From Glandiceps talaboti (lineage: Eukaryota > Hemichordata > Enteropneusta > Spengelidae), in contig NC_135559.1 of NCBI RefSeq assembly GCF_964340395.1, positions 5,062,501 to 5,126,500 of the forward strand: a DNA stretch of 64,000 bases, in the 5' to 3' direction. A program made the translations under genes and the position numbers. The notes beneath the pieces are model-generated. The model searched no databases. It saw nothing but the letters and a program-made list of their open reading frames with translations, and had not been told where the DNA came from. This document shows, in pieces, positions 13,294-24,546 of the stretch; position 1 is the first letter of the stretch; every line of letters begins with the position of its first letter.

Positions 13294-13634
13294 AGCCATA
13301 TGGATGAGAATTTGGTATTTATTTTGGATTTTGAGTTGATGTAACAGCTTCACCATGTTTTTCTGCTTAAAAAAATAATGTGAAATAACATATACCAAGT
13401 CTATGTTTGCAACTCAATAAACTGCAAAACATTAAACAATGTGTAAAATGTTTGTTATTGTACGTACAATAACAAACTTTTTGCACTTTTTGTATCTTTT
13501 TGCAATGTATTGAGTTATGAACATGGACTTGGTATATGTTATTTAACATTATTTTTTTCAAGTAGAAAAACATGGTGAAGCTGTTTTATCAATTAAAAAT
13601 CCAAAATAAATACCACATTCTCATCCATATGGCC
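13294..13634. repeat. ~340-bp palindrome centred at 13463/13464
   Basis: The outer ends are AGCCATATGGATGAGAAT and its inverse ATTCTCATCCATATGGCC. Inner matched blocks include CAGCTTCACCATGTTTTTCT and GAAATAACATATACCAAGTC. The centre is TGTTATTGTACGTACAATAA. Arms are about 170 bp, imperfect, with almost no spacer. A single-arm relative sits at 23785-23880. Confidence 0.85.
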
Positions 13635-13974
13635 ACTTTAAATTCAGAGATCAGGGGTGTGTGTAATTATACATGCTCAAGGAGCCTCAGGTTGGCATGA
13701 CATTGCTGACATCACTGGGGAGACTTGGGTCACATGAAAATAAAACACATTTCTTTGCATTTGGGTAATCCAGGGAATCTATGAGGTACACACATTAAAT
13801 GTGTCATTCATGATAAATATATTGGTCCATCTTTCCAAATATTTTCGACAGTTTTGACAAAAAGTGAAAAATTATTTCCTCACTAAATATGGAGAGTGCT
13901 CCTCAAAATATGGTATAATTCTTTTGGAATTGATAAAAGTAACCAATCACATGTTCCCATCTTGGGTCAGGTCA

Positions 13975-14150
13975 GGTCAGGTCCCAGTAACCATGACAAT
14001 GGTTTTGATCCTGTCATGCATAGGAGGATCTGTAGTCGACATGATGTAAAGTTGCAACCAAGTAACTATTATTATGATACCCCTACCACAGTCCCCTCAA
14101 TCTCAAATTGGTTCATACCATTATAAAAATAGGGGTGTCAAAACCATAAA
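13975..14150 (-). pseudogene. Decayed, truncated copy of nitrobindin exon 1 and its 5' flank
   Basis: On the minus strand ATGTCGACTACAGATCCTCC parallels the true start at 19292, and the match continues through CATGACAGGATCAAAACC and TTGTCATGGTTACTGGG. An inserted base shifts the frame within about 17 codons, and homology stops near 13980 in a GGTCA run. The match extends upstream through CACCATTATAAA..TAGGGGTGTCA, the sequence found upstream of the real exon (to about 19410). It therefore looks like a DNA-level segmental copy rather than a processed transcript. Confidence 0.75.
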
Positions 14151-14454
14151 CAGGTGTCCATTAGTTGTTTTCATAGAAACAGATCAATTATTGCACTCGT
14201 TAATTTTTTCATTAAAATATTTTTGCATATATAGAATTTTTAAATGATATTTCTCATTGAATTTTGTTAACAATGAAGGCGTCTTCATAAATTTTTAATC
14301 TATAAAAAGCAAATTCTAGCCTTTACCTACCCTTACATTTCTAATAAAATGATCTGTTTACAACATTTCAACAACCCTGTCATTTGCACAAGAGATAGCT
14401 ATTACCAGAAATAATTTGTATAAGGAAGCCATCCTATCCAACCAATTTGTATTT

Positions 14455-14486
14455 GGGGGGGTGGGGGGGGGGGGGGGGGGTGGGGT
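14455..14486. repeat. G homopolymer run
   Basis: About 30 nearly uninterrupted G. Similar G or C runs occur at about 25939, 26537, 29583, 35711, 41051, 42691, 43580 and 63507. Confidence 0.9.
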
Positions 14487-14559
14487 GGAATTGAACATGC
14501 TGCTTTCTCAAACTGACACCCCCTCCCCCAGCTCCAATGACTAAAGCCAAAGTGTTGTC

Positions 14560-15135
14560 ATGATACATTCATTGTTGTCATGATACGATCCAATATGGCT
14601 GCCTGGTAGCCATTTTGTTTGTGAATTTTCATGTCCAAAGCCATAACTCAGAATTGCTTGAACAGATCTCATTCAAAGTTGGTATTAGGACAGTGTTCTA
14701 TGACATACATGTGCATATCCATTTTCGTCGTGATACGATCCAATATGGCTGCCTGGCAACCATTTTGTTTGTGAATTTTCCATGTCCAAAGCCATAACTC
14801 AGACATGCTTAAACAGATCTCATTCAAAGTTGGTATTAGGACAGCGTTCTATGACATACATGTGCATATCCATTTTCGTCGTGATACGATCCAATATGGC
14901 TGCCTGGCAGCCATTTTGTTTGTGAATTTTCCATGTCGAAAGCCATAACTCAGACATGCTTAAACAGATCTCATTCAAAGTTGGTATTAGGACAGCGTTC
15001 TATGACATACATGTGCATATCCATTTTCGTCGTGATACGATCCAATATGGCTGCCTGGCAGCCATTTTGTTTGTGAATTTTCCATGTCCAAAGCCATAAC
15101 TCAGACTCCATTTTCATCGTGATATGATCCCCCAT
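14560..15135. repeat. ~151-bp tandem array, about 3.7 copies
   Basis: TGATACGATCCAATATGGCT recurs at 14581, 14731, 14882 and 15033, with a truncated TGATATGATC at 15120. Units contain GCCATTTTGTTTGTGAATTT and AGTTGGTATTAGGACAG. Copies 2-4 are almost identical; copy 1 is more diverged. Confidence 0.95.
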
Positions 15136-16626
15136 ACCCAACCAATCCTTTATTGTTGGAGGTATATTCCATGTCCAACAAGCACACACAACATATCTAA
15201 GTCTGTTTGTTTTAGGTTCACAAATGTTGTTGCATGATCAGAGTAGTGATAATTCCTTAAAACCCAATTATAGCAGGGTCTATGTCATTCTCAATGTCTT
15301 GTAACTGTTAATATTTGAACTGGTCATTTGTGTTTTAATCAATTTGTCTTCCTCGTCAGTAAAGCTGTTCGGAATGAAACTGTAAGAGTATTATAATTTT
15401 TGCTACATCTGAATGTAGTAAGGAAAACATAAAACCATTGAAAATAATGTACAATTAATTTGTATTAATTATAATGCAGTGCACAGAAAACTGTATTTGA
15501 TTCCAAAGATTTGTTATACCATACTACAATGTGTAAAACCAAAAGCAGACATATATTACATATCATAGGAAACATTAGATTAGTGTTGCATTCTGCCAAC
15601 ATTTGCTAAATGTTTGGAGACCAATTTTGATAGAAAGAGTTGTAAGTTGTATTGACTGCATGTAATGAGTCTTCTACATATCTATGTTGTGTACTGAGAT
15701 AACCTGAAGAATAATGTAAACATTTCATAGATTCTCATTAAATTACTACTTGAACACTGATATTTCAAAAACATTCTTCCTACTAGTAGGCTATAATTAG
15801 TGATAACATGTTAAATCTTATAATGAATGAGCTAATCTCACAACAACACTGCAATTTTCATGATCGTATCACCTCCAACTGAAGAAATAAATTATAGTTT
15901 ATATTTTGTTGTATTTCAAATTGTTAGGCCATGCCAAGAAATAGTATCCTCTATTAAATGACCGTACAGGTTAATTCCTGAATGATGTACTTCCGTCATC
16001 ATTTCATGACCATATTACAACACATTTTTCCATTTTTTGTTGTTGAAAATAAACATCACCAAATTTCACACACCATTGCTTTGTGTCCAGCTAGAGTAAA
16101 TACAATAAAACTTTAGGACTTTCACAAGCTTTCACATACTAGTATTCATATTGTATTGACACTAGAGGGCGTCCTTTATTCTGAGGATCTACATGAGCTT
16201 GATCAGTTACATCATTTATCAAAAGAATATAAGTATAAAATGAAATTAGATACAGCAATGATTATACACCATCAGTCAGTATTCATAGACTTAAATTCAA
16301 ATAAAAGTCCAGAACTTTCCAGGTTTTTTTTGTCAGATTTCCAGGATTATTCAGATCAACTTTGGTCATTTCCCAGGAGTATTGACCAGTGAAATACATT
16401 TTATTTGTCAAAACACCTACTTTTGAACATACATTTCTCACCTATCTAATCAAAACTTTACAACAGTACTGTTGATATTTCAGTCAATAAATTTTCCAGG
16501 AGTTGGTCATATTTTTGCAAGAGTTTCCAGATGTCCTTTGAAATTTCAAAAGGTTTCAGGAACATATGAATGTGTAATCTACAGATTATTACAGTCTTTC
16601 TACATCATGTCTTGTTGAATATCTAC

Positions 16627-18813
16627 TTATTGTTTCTTATATTTGATGTACAGATGTTTTGTGAGTGGAGTCTTTGTGGTTTCCATCAACACAGTCTGTT
16701 CCAAGGTGTCTGTATCCATCAATTTAAAATCCCGAACTATCTGTAAACATAAGACAAAAACCACAGATTAATTTAACATTTGTAAGTTAATTGCTAGCAG
16801 TAATCAACACAAGTGTGCTAAAGCAGAAATGACTGGATTTAAAAAAAAATGTAAGTGACAGATTAGAATTCCATTTGATTGATTGATTGATTGATTGGTC
16901 CTTACCTTGATAACCCTTGGTTCTGATCCAAAACTCATACCACTAATAGTACGAGATTCAAAATGAATGCTACAGTCTGTAATCTCTCCCTCTGACATCT
17001 CTGTAATGCCTGTAGTGAAAGAAATCAAATTACTAATTGTGAGACTGCAAAAGATAAATTACCAAAATATTACACCAAATATGGGAAGTATCAATACTTA
17101 ATATATCACAATCTCATTAACTACTCCAACTTAGTTTAATAACAAATTAGTTTTGTTTTCCACTACATTAGTAAGTTTGACAAGGTTAATATCTATTGCA
17201 ATAGCAGCCATTTAAAGTAAATGTGTCGCTCTTTTGCTACATGTATATGTGTTTAATTGGCAAAATCAAGATGATAACAGAGTACTACAGCATAGATAGA
17301 TGGCCAACTTACCAAAATTATGTGATATGATATAAGCCACATTGGATGTATTGGGTTGAAAACGTAGGAAGCCTTCTTCTCTGTGCATTGGTTTACCATC
17401 AATACTGGAATGCGCACTAATGGAGAAAATTTTGACAACAGATGTACCCAAAATTAAAATAATTTTGGAAAACCAAACATAGAGGACATAGATGTTTGAC
17501 AACAGCCCTTTAAATTTTAGGTGAATTTATTTAATTATTTACCACCACTGAATACTGGTATGATCAATGATATAGGAAATATGGAGCAGAAATATATCTC
17601 AATAGGTAAAACACAAACAATTATTGGGAAAAAAAACATGGCTTCAGAAATTGACTGTAACCACTGAAATTCTGTGTTTACCACCAATACTGGCTTAGAT
17701 ACTGATGGAGAATATATGGACAAGAGATACAATCAAAAAACATAATGGGGGAAAAGAGGGCTTGGAAATTGACAAATAACACCTGTGTACATCAAAGTTA
17801 ACCAACAATACTGGCTTGGATACTGATGGAGAATAAGACATAAATCCACATGGTGGTAATTATTGGAAACCATGGCAACTCAAAAACTGACATCATTTGT
17901 GTATATTAATGGTTTACCACCAATACTGGCTTGGACATTGATGGGGATAATAGGGATAAGAAAGATATGCAAGCATTGGCGAAAAAGTTACTACATGTAT
18001 ATCGTATAAGTACTTGTAAATTGTAAAAAATATCTTTCATCTGATAAATTTGAATAAAAAGTTTGAACAATTATGTTGTTAATCTCTTTGATTGCCTATT
18101 TTTGATTGATTTTTGATTTTTGATGCACAGATTAGAATCTGTCAACTGCAGTCCCTGATACACTGATAAATGATGTTCTCTTGAAATGACACTACTCAGT
18201 TCAGCGCCTCTATGTGGAAAAATCTAGAATAGTGGCCTGCCTACCATAGATACATTTGTATTTAAGCTAGGGAGTTACGATGGTTGGGTTGGGTTAGGTT
18301 TATACATGTATATATAGGGATAGAAATAATAGACTCCTTATCATAACCATGATTTGTATCATCTGCTCTGAGTCCACACTTTCCTACATCTTATCATGTT
18401 TTTGTGACAAACAAAAATTTGTAATTTCAAATTTATAAAATGCATGAAAATTAGCACACAAAATCTCTGTTATCATTTTGACTATCATGTTCATGACCAA
18501 TTACTACACAGACATGTTGTGACCTACATAGTCTTGACCTCAGTTGACCTCAATAGGTCATCTGATGAACTAGATACATACAACATACTACTAGAACTAA
18601 TAATTATTTTGTCAGTGTAACTTCAGATTGATGTACCAATCTCCTCTACTAAATCAAAAAAGTTACTCTACTAGTAAAGTTAACTGCTAATATAAGCTTT
18701 CAACAATTTATGACTGTGTGAAAATAAACAGCTATATTGTGTAGACTATATTGGTTAACTTGGTTTTAAATTTGACTTTGTTGATGTATGCAAATGTAGC
18801 AGAGTACATGTGT

Positions 18814-18853
<40 letters not shown>

Positions 18854-19292
18854 ATGTGTGCATGGTATGTCTATCTATATAACAGTATTACTATCACATG
18901 TGGTAAAGCTTGAAACTGAAATATACCATTGCGTATTTACATGACAATCAACTGGTCCTAGACTCAATATACAGAGAATGGATATTGATAAAAGGTACAC
19001 TGCATATCTTATAAATAACTTTTTCTAAGTGATGATCAACTATACACCAACAGCTAACTGTTAGGACTAAATCAATGGTCTACAAACAGCACCTTGACTT
19101 TGTCCTTGACCTTAGCACTGACCTCACATTGATCATTGGTTGTCCAACATGACTAAACTCAATCAAGTCATCATACTGAAATGTTTTTATGGTTGGATAT
19201 ATTCCGGTGGCTTCCTCAGACTTCCACTTGCCCAGTAACCATGACAACGGTTTGATCATATCATGCACAGGAGGATCTGTAGTGGTAGACAT
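16627..19292 (-). CDS. THAP4-like: Stand-alone nitrobindin (THAP4 C-terminal domain homologue), ferric heme beta-barrel
   Basis: Four minus-strand exons, 19292-19123, 17416-17313, 17009-16906 and 16740-16627, join in phase to 492 nt (163 aa plus stop), close to one nitrobindin domain. Nitrobindins are ten-stranded beta-barrels that bind ferric heme; the human THAP4 domain has been reported to isomerise peroxynitrite. Visible hallmarks: PLSWLLGKW (~15-23), GIYPTIKTFQYDD, FSHVGQPMIN (~46-55), GKPMHREEGFLRFQP, FESRTISGMSFG, LEQTVLMETT and the C-terminal TKHLYIKYKK, whose His is the likely proximal heme ligand. The exon 1 donor (GTGAG, then gtcagt) and the exon 2 acceptor (ttctccattag) were chosen for phase and length; an acceptor seven bases further in does not keep the frame with this donor. 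Vertebrate THAP4 has an N-terminal THAP zinc finger. None is visible upstream, and exon 1 has its own ATG before the conserved start. The gene lies head to head with ATG4. Confidence 0.88.
17511..17950 (-). repeat. Four decayed tandem copies of the nitrobindin intron 1/exon 2 junction
   Basis: Sequences near 17541, 17681, 17803 and 17913 each repeat the plus-strand phrase ACCACCAATACTGGCTTGGA, then TACTGATGGAGAATA. This is a variant of the real junction at 17389-17430 (ACCATCAATACTGGAATGCG, then CACTAATGGAGAAAAT). Between them, phrases such as ATTATTGGGAAA and ACATGGC also recur. Spacing is about 110-140 bp. On the minus strand the copies keep the polypyrimidine/AG acceptor and the start of the exon but not the rest of it. 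Confidence 0.8.
18809..18860. repeat. (GT)n microsatellite
   Basis: GT dinucleotide run in nitrobindin intron 1. Confidence 0.95.
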
Positions 19293-21994
19293 GGTTCAAA
19301 AAATCAAAATCACAACTATTACATGAAACCCTTCCAAAATGAACTGTGTCAGCTTGGTATCATTCCCGCTTAATTTGGTTCACACCATTATAAACATAGG
19401 GGTGTCAGCAGCAATATGGTATGTAGTTTATTCATGTTTATTTTTGTATATCTCAATATTTGACGTATTGAAACAGAGTATTCAAAGATAGAATTCACCT
19501 CACACACATGTTAATTCTATGTTTACAGAGTTTTTATGCATCGCCCAACAAAGTCCCTGTTTATTTTCATTGTAATGTTTATTGCTACCAAACTAATAGA
19601 TACATTATTATGAACCAAGATACTTAATCCTATTTCATACTTTTTTTCATATTTGTGATATTCCCTCAAAGTGGACCCTTCCACCCCTATGAAAGAGTGT
19701 AAGTATGTCAAGTGCCTGGACACAGCAATCTAAATCAGATGTGATGTATTATAGTACCAAAGTATGTCATGTTGTTGTATCATTCAACACTACCTCCAAG
19801 CTGGTGTATGTATATACTGTGTGTCATATGGTGACTTGTGATATGCTGTGATCACGATTATACCACAACAGATTAACTTGTAGGCAAACAAATGAGGTAC
19901 AAATAATTCATATCACAATTATATAATTTAGTAGTCTAGAGGATAGATATGTGGCTTCGAATCTCAGGTCTGGATCTCTCTTCACTTGAATACCTCATAC
20001 CTGAATGTTTTTTTTCCATAAGAGATTCAATGCCATGCTATGCCTCTAGACAAACAATTCACACAATACTACCAATACTGAGAGTACAAATGATTGTGAT
20101 CGTGACATTAATTGATATGAAGAAATTTTAAAAAGTAATTGTCAGATAAAATGTTGACAAAAATCCATAACAAAACATATTGGATGATTATTATATAACT
20201 CAAAGGCATAATAAACCAAGAACAATGTTGTATCCAGACAGCATGTTTGCAAAAGTGTCTAACAGTTTTAACTATCAAAGACCCATATTTTAAAACAAAA
20301 GTGGTCCATATTTTATAATTCCAAAACATATCATATATACATCTATTAATTCCTGCTGATGTTTCAAGTCAAACCCAGTAACAAAGTTAGGGCCAGTAGT
20401 AATGTTTAAATATTCCTAACTACTAGAAACATAAAATTTAGCATTCACAAATTGATAAATAAAATACAAAAATCTGAAAATCGGATAAACAAAATGACTA
20501 TTCAGTTACACTACAAATTGTAAGCTTTGTTAACAAATCATGCAACACAAGCAACACACTTCACTGTATTTCACTGGAGTAAACAAAAACAACTTGAGTT
20601 GACCTTTGACCCAATTCTATTTATAGTCCAGGAAGTACTGGTTTTACCTTTCAATGTACTCATAGCTGTACTGGTTATTCTGTGACTACGCAACACTGTG
20701 TACTTGGTAAGCTGCAATAGAGCATGAAAATGAATATTAATCAGACTGATGTCGCAACCTGTTAAAGGTAAGTATCTCAGTTTTCCAATGATTTATTTCT
20801 ACAGAGATTACTAATGATGACATGATACAAACTACATGTATTAAAGGTTAAAGTATACCCCTGATATTATACTGTGTGATTCATCAGTGTGTACACTCCA
20901 CTACATATGTTTCGATCAGAATAAAATATTTGGCCAATAATATGTGAAAGGGGTAAAATAACACAGGTTTCTAGATCGTTTAAGTCCACACACCATGCAA
21001 TATAAAACCATATCTCGAGTCACACAAATTTGCTGCAGGAATTATATTTTTTGTTAAAGGGTCCAGCTGTTACCACTTGTTATGGTGTTTATAAGTTTAT
21101 GGTTACATATACAGGAATGCAAACAATGACAAACATTCCATATGTATTCTACTGTGACATTAAGGAATTAGTGTAATTGTTAAATCATTGTTATTCAGTT
21201 CTGATTATATATAAATCTACTTCTTGTTTGGTCAAAGCCATGGTAGTAGCTCCTGTCAAAGAGTATACACCATGTATGGAACAAAGTTGTCATGATGAAA
21301 AGATAATACTAAATGGTAGCCTGTATAGTAGATTTCATGAATTTAACAGACCAACCTTACACTGATGTACCACCAGTCACAGTGATTTACTAAAACATTC
21401 AGTCATAGCAAAATAATTTTATTAAACACTAAAATATATACTAATAATGAAAATGGGAATCTGCTTTCCTTCCGTGATTCAAATAATATATCTCTGGTAT
21501 AAGATAACAAGGCACTGTACAGGTAACTTACTTGCTTGAGTAAATTGTACTGAGAATCTACTTTCTAGAACAAAGTGAAGTCACTGTGTTAACCTTTGCC
21601 TCCAGACTCAGACAGTACTGAGTAGGTGACAATTGTAACAACTTGTCACACTTCACTGACTTAACTCTAAACTGACTACATATTTACTACATCACCTAAC
21701 TTTTTGAATGATTTTACAGTCTACAAATCAAGTAATAACAGAATCAATAATCGATTATAGAACACAAAGTCAACTCAAAAGATCAATTACTTGCATATAT
21801 AATTACTTATACTGAACTCACTGTTGTAACCTTTTGCAAGACAGCATTCATTGCAGCTGACTGTGCTGCCCTTTCTTCTACTCACTCATTGAGGGCGCTA
21901 TTTCATTATCCCCTTTCAATGACACCTTGTGTGTGGACAAGCCTTGGATCGTAGTTCCCGCTCTTTTTACCCTGACCTGGTTTGAGTGACAACG

Positions 21995-22058
21995 ATGGCT
22001 AATTTGCATTATGCATTGCCCTACAGCACTCTCAGTCACATGGATTATCCAAATTTAG
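21995..22058 (+). other. Candidate orphan or alternative first exon (ATG plus donor)
   Basis: An ATG in a good context (GACAACGATGG) opens 21 codons reading MANLHYALPYSTLSHMDYPN and a Leu, then a strong donor (TTTAG, gtaagt) in phase 1. That phase fits ATG4 exon 2 at 26629, so it could supply an alternative ATG4 N-terminus 2.5 kb upstream of the conserved one. It has no recognised homology and may be chance. Confidence 0.22.
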
Positions 22059-22331
22059 GTAAGTTTTAATTTGATAGGTCAACATTTCATTGATAACTTT
22101 TGCCATAGATTCTCTAATCAAAGTGTGTGGGTCGACTGATTTAAAAGAAAAGGAAAATATTCAAAAAATATTAATGGTACTATGTACACTAATTATCAGT
22201 GTCCTACACATACAAGAGATACCTAATTCTGTTTCTCTTTATATTTTATGTTAGTTTACAAAGAATATTCAAGAAATTAGGATTTTGTCATTTGAGAGTG
22301 GCCATATGAAAACAAGGGTATTAATTTTTGA

Positions 22332-22412
22332 TTTTTAGCACAACTGAACTGAGGTTCAGTAGTGCTATAGGGATCGCCCGGCGTCTGTCTGTCTGTCTGT
22401 GTGTGTGTGTGG

Positions 22413-22445
<33 letters not shown>

Positions 22446-22680
22446 CAACTTAAAGTCAAAAACTGCTGAACTGATTGCCATGATATTTGGTGGGTCCATT
22501 ACCTTGGGTGTCTAGTTGGGAAATTGTTCAAATCAAAATGATCGCATCACAGGTGTGTGATTTGGGTCAAAAAATGTGATTTTTGGTCAAAAAACTTAAA
22601 CTCAGAAACTACTGGGCAGATTGGTACGAAGTTTGGTTGGAAGATTCTTTAGGGGGTGTAAAGTAAGATTTGTTCATGAC
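22332..22680 (+). repeat. Interspersed repeat, copy 1 (second copy at 62275-62606)
   Basis: It starts TTTTTAGCACAACTGAACT, runs through GATCGCCCGGCGTCTGTC, a GT microsatellite, CTTAAAGTCAAAAACTGC, GATATTTGGTGGGTCCATTA and CAAATCAAAATGATCGCATC. The same blocks occur in the same order, nearly identical, at 62275-62606. Diverged internal relatives continue to about 22980 (AAAACTACTGAGCAGATTGG; GATATGCAAATTAGG twice). Confidence 0.9.
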
Positions 22681-22977
22681 ATGATGATTTCATCAGTGAT
22701 ATGCAAATTAGGGCTACAAATGTGTCTTTTTGGTTAAAAATCTATAATTCCAAAACTACTGAGCAGATTGGGCTGAAATTTAATGGGGATGCATTTAGGG
22801 ATGTATGGACGAAGATATATTAAGCATACAATGATTCCATGGGTGATATGCAAATTAGGTGTAAGAATGTTCATTTTTGGTCAAAAACTTATATCTCAAA
22901 AAGTACTTGGTCAATGAGTCTGAAACTTGGCAAGATGTTTATGAAACTGTTATTCTGCAGATTTTCTTCAAAATATT

Positions 22978-23660
22978 TTGACAAAATTGGCCCTAGTGAC
23001 CATGACCACGCCCTTTAGCAACAACCAAATGGCAGTATATTTTGGTCAAATAATAACATCATCTAGTAGGCAAGTGAGTAAACATTCAAAAATGTATGCA
23101 AATACCCTAGCAACCATGACCACGCCCATAGCAACAGCCGAACGGTGGTGTATTTCACAAAGATAACAACAGGGTTTAATAGACAATTGAATAAACATTC
23201 AAAAAATGTATGTAAATTTGCATAGCAACAAAACCAAGCCCATAGCAACAGTCAAATAATCACGTATATTGCAAAGATAACAACAGGAATAGAAAGACAA
23301 ATGAATAAACATTCAAAAAATGTATGCAAATACCCTAGTAACCATGGCCACGCCCATAGCAACAGCCAAACAATGGTGTATTTCACAAAGATAACAATGG
23401 GGTTTAATAGACAATAGAATAAACATTCAAAAAATGTATGTAAATTTGCCTAGCAAGAAGACCACGCCCATAGCAACAGCCAAATGATCACGTATATTGC
23501 AAAGACAATATCAGGAATTCATACACAAGTGAACAAAAACATACACAAATGTATGCATATATATCTAACAACATGACCACGCCCATAGCAACAGCCAAAT
23601 GATAGCATTTGTCGTAAAGATAGCAACATGGTTGGATAGGCAACTGGATAGTTATTCAGC
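22978..23660. repeat. ~115-bp tandem array, about six units
   Basis: CATGACCACGCCCATAGCAA-type cores recur near 23001, 23114, 23232, 23343, 23459 and 23572. Each is followed by CAGCCAAATGAT or a similar phrase, GCAAAGATAACAAC and AATAAACATTCAAAAAATG. Confidence 0.9.
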
Positions 23661-23784
23661 AAATGAACACCTATTGTTAGCATGGACTAGCATATGGATA
23701 AACATTTTTAAAAACTGTACAGTTGTGCTACAACGCCATTGGCGGTATTTTTAATTAATAAAACAAATGAGTTATTTTTTTTAT

Positions 23785-23880
23785 ATTTAAAAAGAATGTG
23801 AAATAACATACATCAAATCTGTGTCTGTGCAACTGTATAAATATATTGCAAAAATATGTACAATGTTTTATTATTGTGCT
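23785..23880 (+). repeat. Single-arm relative of the 13294-13634 palindrome
   Basis: AATGTGAAATAACATACATC, CTGTGTCTGTGCAACT, TTGCAAAAATATG and ACAATGTTTTATTATTGT match the left arm of the 13.4-kb palindrome in order and spacing. Confidence 0.6.
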
Positions 23881-23960
23881 GGAATTTATAAATAAGTTTA
23901 ATAAGCAAGGGTGCATAATTAAGAAATCAATCACTAACTCTCATCCAATCTGCGCTATTC

Positions 23961-24047
23961 TCGCAAACCAGAGCTGTTATTTCTTCCGCGACACTGCGAA
24001 ATAACAAAATTGTTGACGGTGCCATAAAAGAAGCTGTGGTTTACGAT
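23961..24047 (-). mobile_element. Short TIR element, TCGCAAACC family, reverse orientation
   Basis: It starts TCGCAAACCAGAGCTGTTAT and ends AAGCTGTGGTTTACGATGAT. Inside are TTCTTCCGCGACACTGCGAA and TTGACGGTGCCATAAAAG. It is the reverse complement of the copy at 41944-42043 with a few differences. Confidence 0.7.
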
Positions 24048-24299
24048 GATCTGTACATATGGTTGTCTGGGGCTCCCTAAGTATTTATGCAGGGTTATGT
24101 TGTAAGTTACAAAATAAGCTAAAATAACTTAATAAGTTCAACAACCCAATTACAGTGCATACATTAAAGATATTAATCATAACAAAAAGTTATCAGATAT
24201 CTCTGAGATATCAAATCAACAATTACAAGACAGACAATCTGCTTGGCCTTGACTGTCTGACAGCATTATTTTGAAATGAATGTCTAGATGCCGCACAAA

Positions 24300-24546
24300 T
24301 CGTAGACTAGACTGACCTTGCATCAAGGAATATTTTCAATGATGAAGTATTTCGCTTCTTGAGTAAAAGTAATACAACCCACCACGTCGCACATCCACGT
24401 TGGACGCATTCCCGAGTTGTGTACAGTGTAAGGGGGACTCTGATAGGTTCAAAATTCTTTGCTATTGAACTTTCATCGAATCAAAAGCCTTGGTATAGCC
24501 AACTATTGAGCATGCGTACTCTAAATGTTGTTGTTGGATTTTCAAA
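24300..24546 (+). promoter_or_regulatory. Putative ATG4 promoter/5'UTR
   Basis: The sequence just before the ATG4 start has more CpG than its surroundings (CACGTCGCACATCC, CACGTTGGACGC), consistent with a housekeeping promoter. No TATA box or specific factor site could be assigned, and the transcription start is unknown. Confidence 0.35.

Larger units (their letters stand above)
19293..24546. other. Head-to-head spacer between nitrobindin and ATG4
   Basis: No conserved coding domain recognised on either strand, and in particular no THAP zinc finger upstream of nitrobindin. From 19300 to 21900 I see unremarkable AT-rich sequence. From 22330 to 23660 there is an interspersed repeat and a six-unit tandem array, and from 23785 to 24050 two inverted-element remnants. 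Confidence 0.65.
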
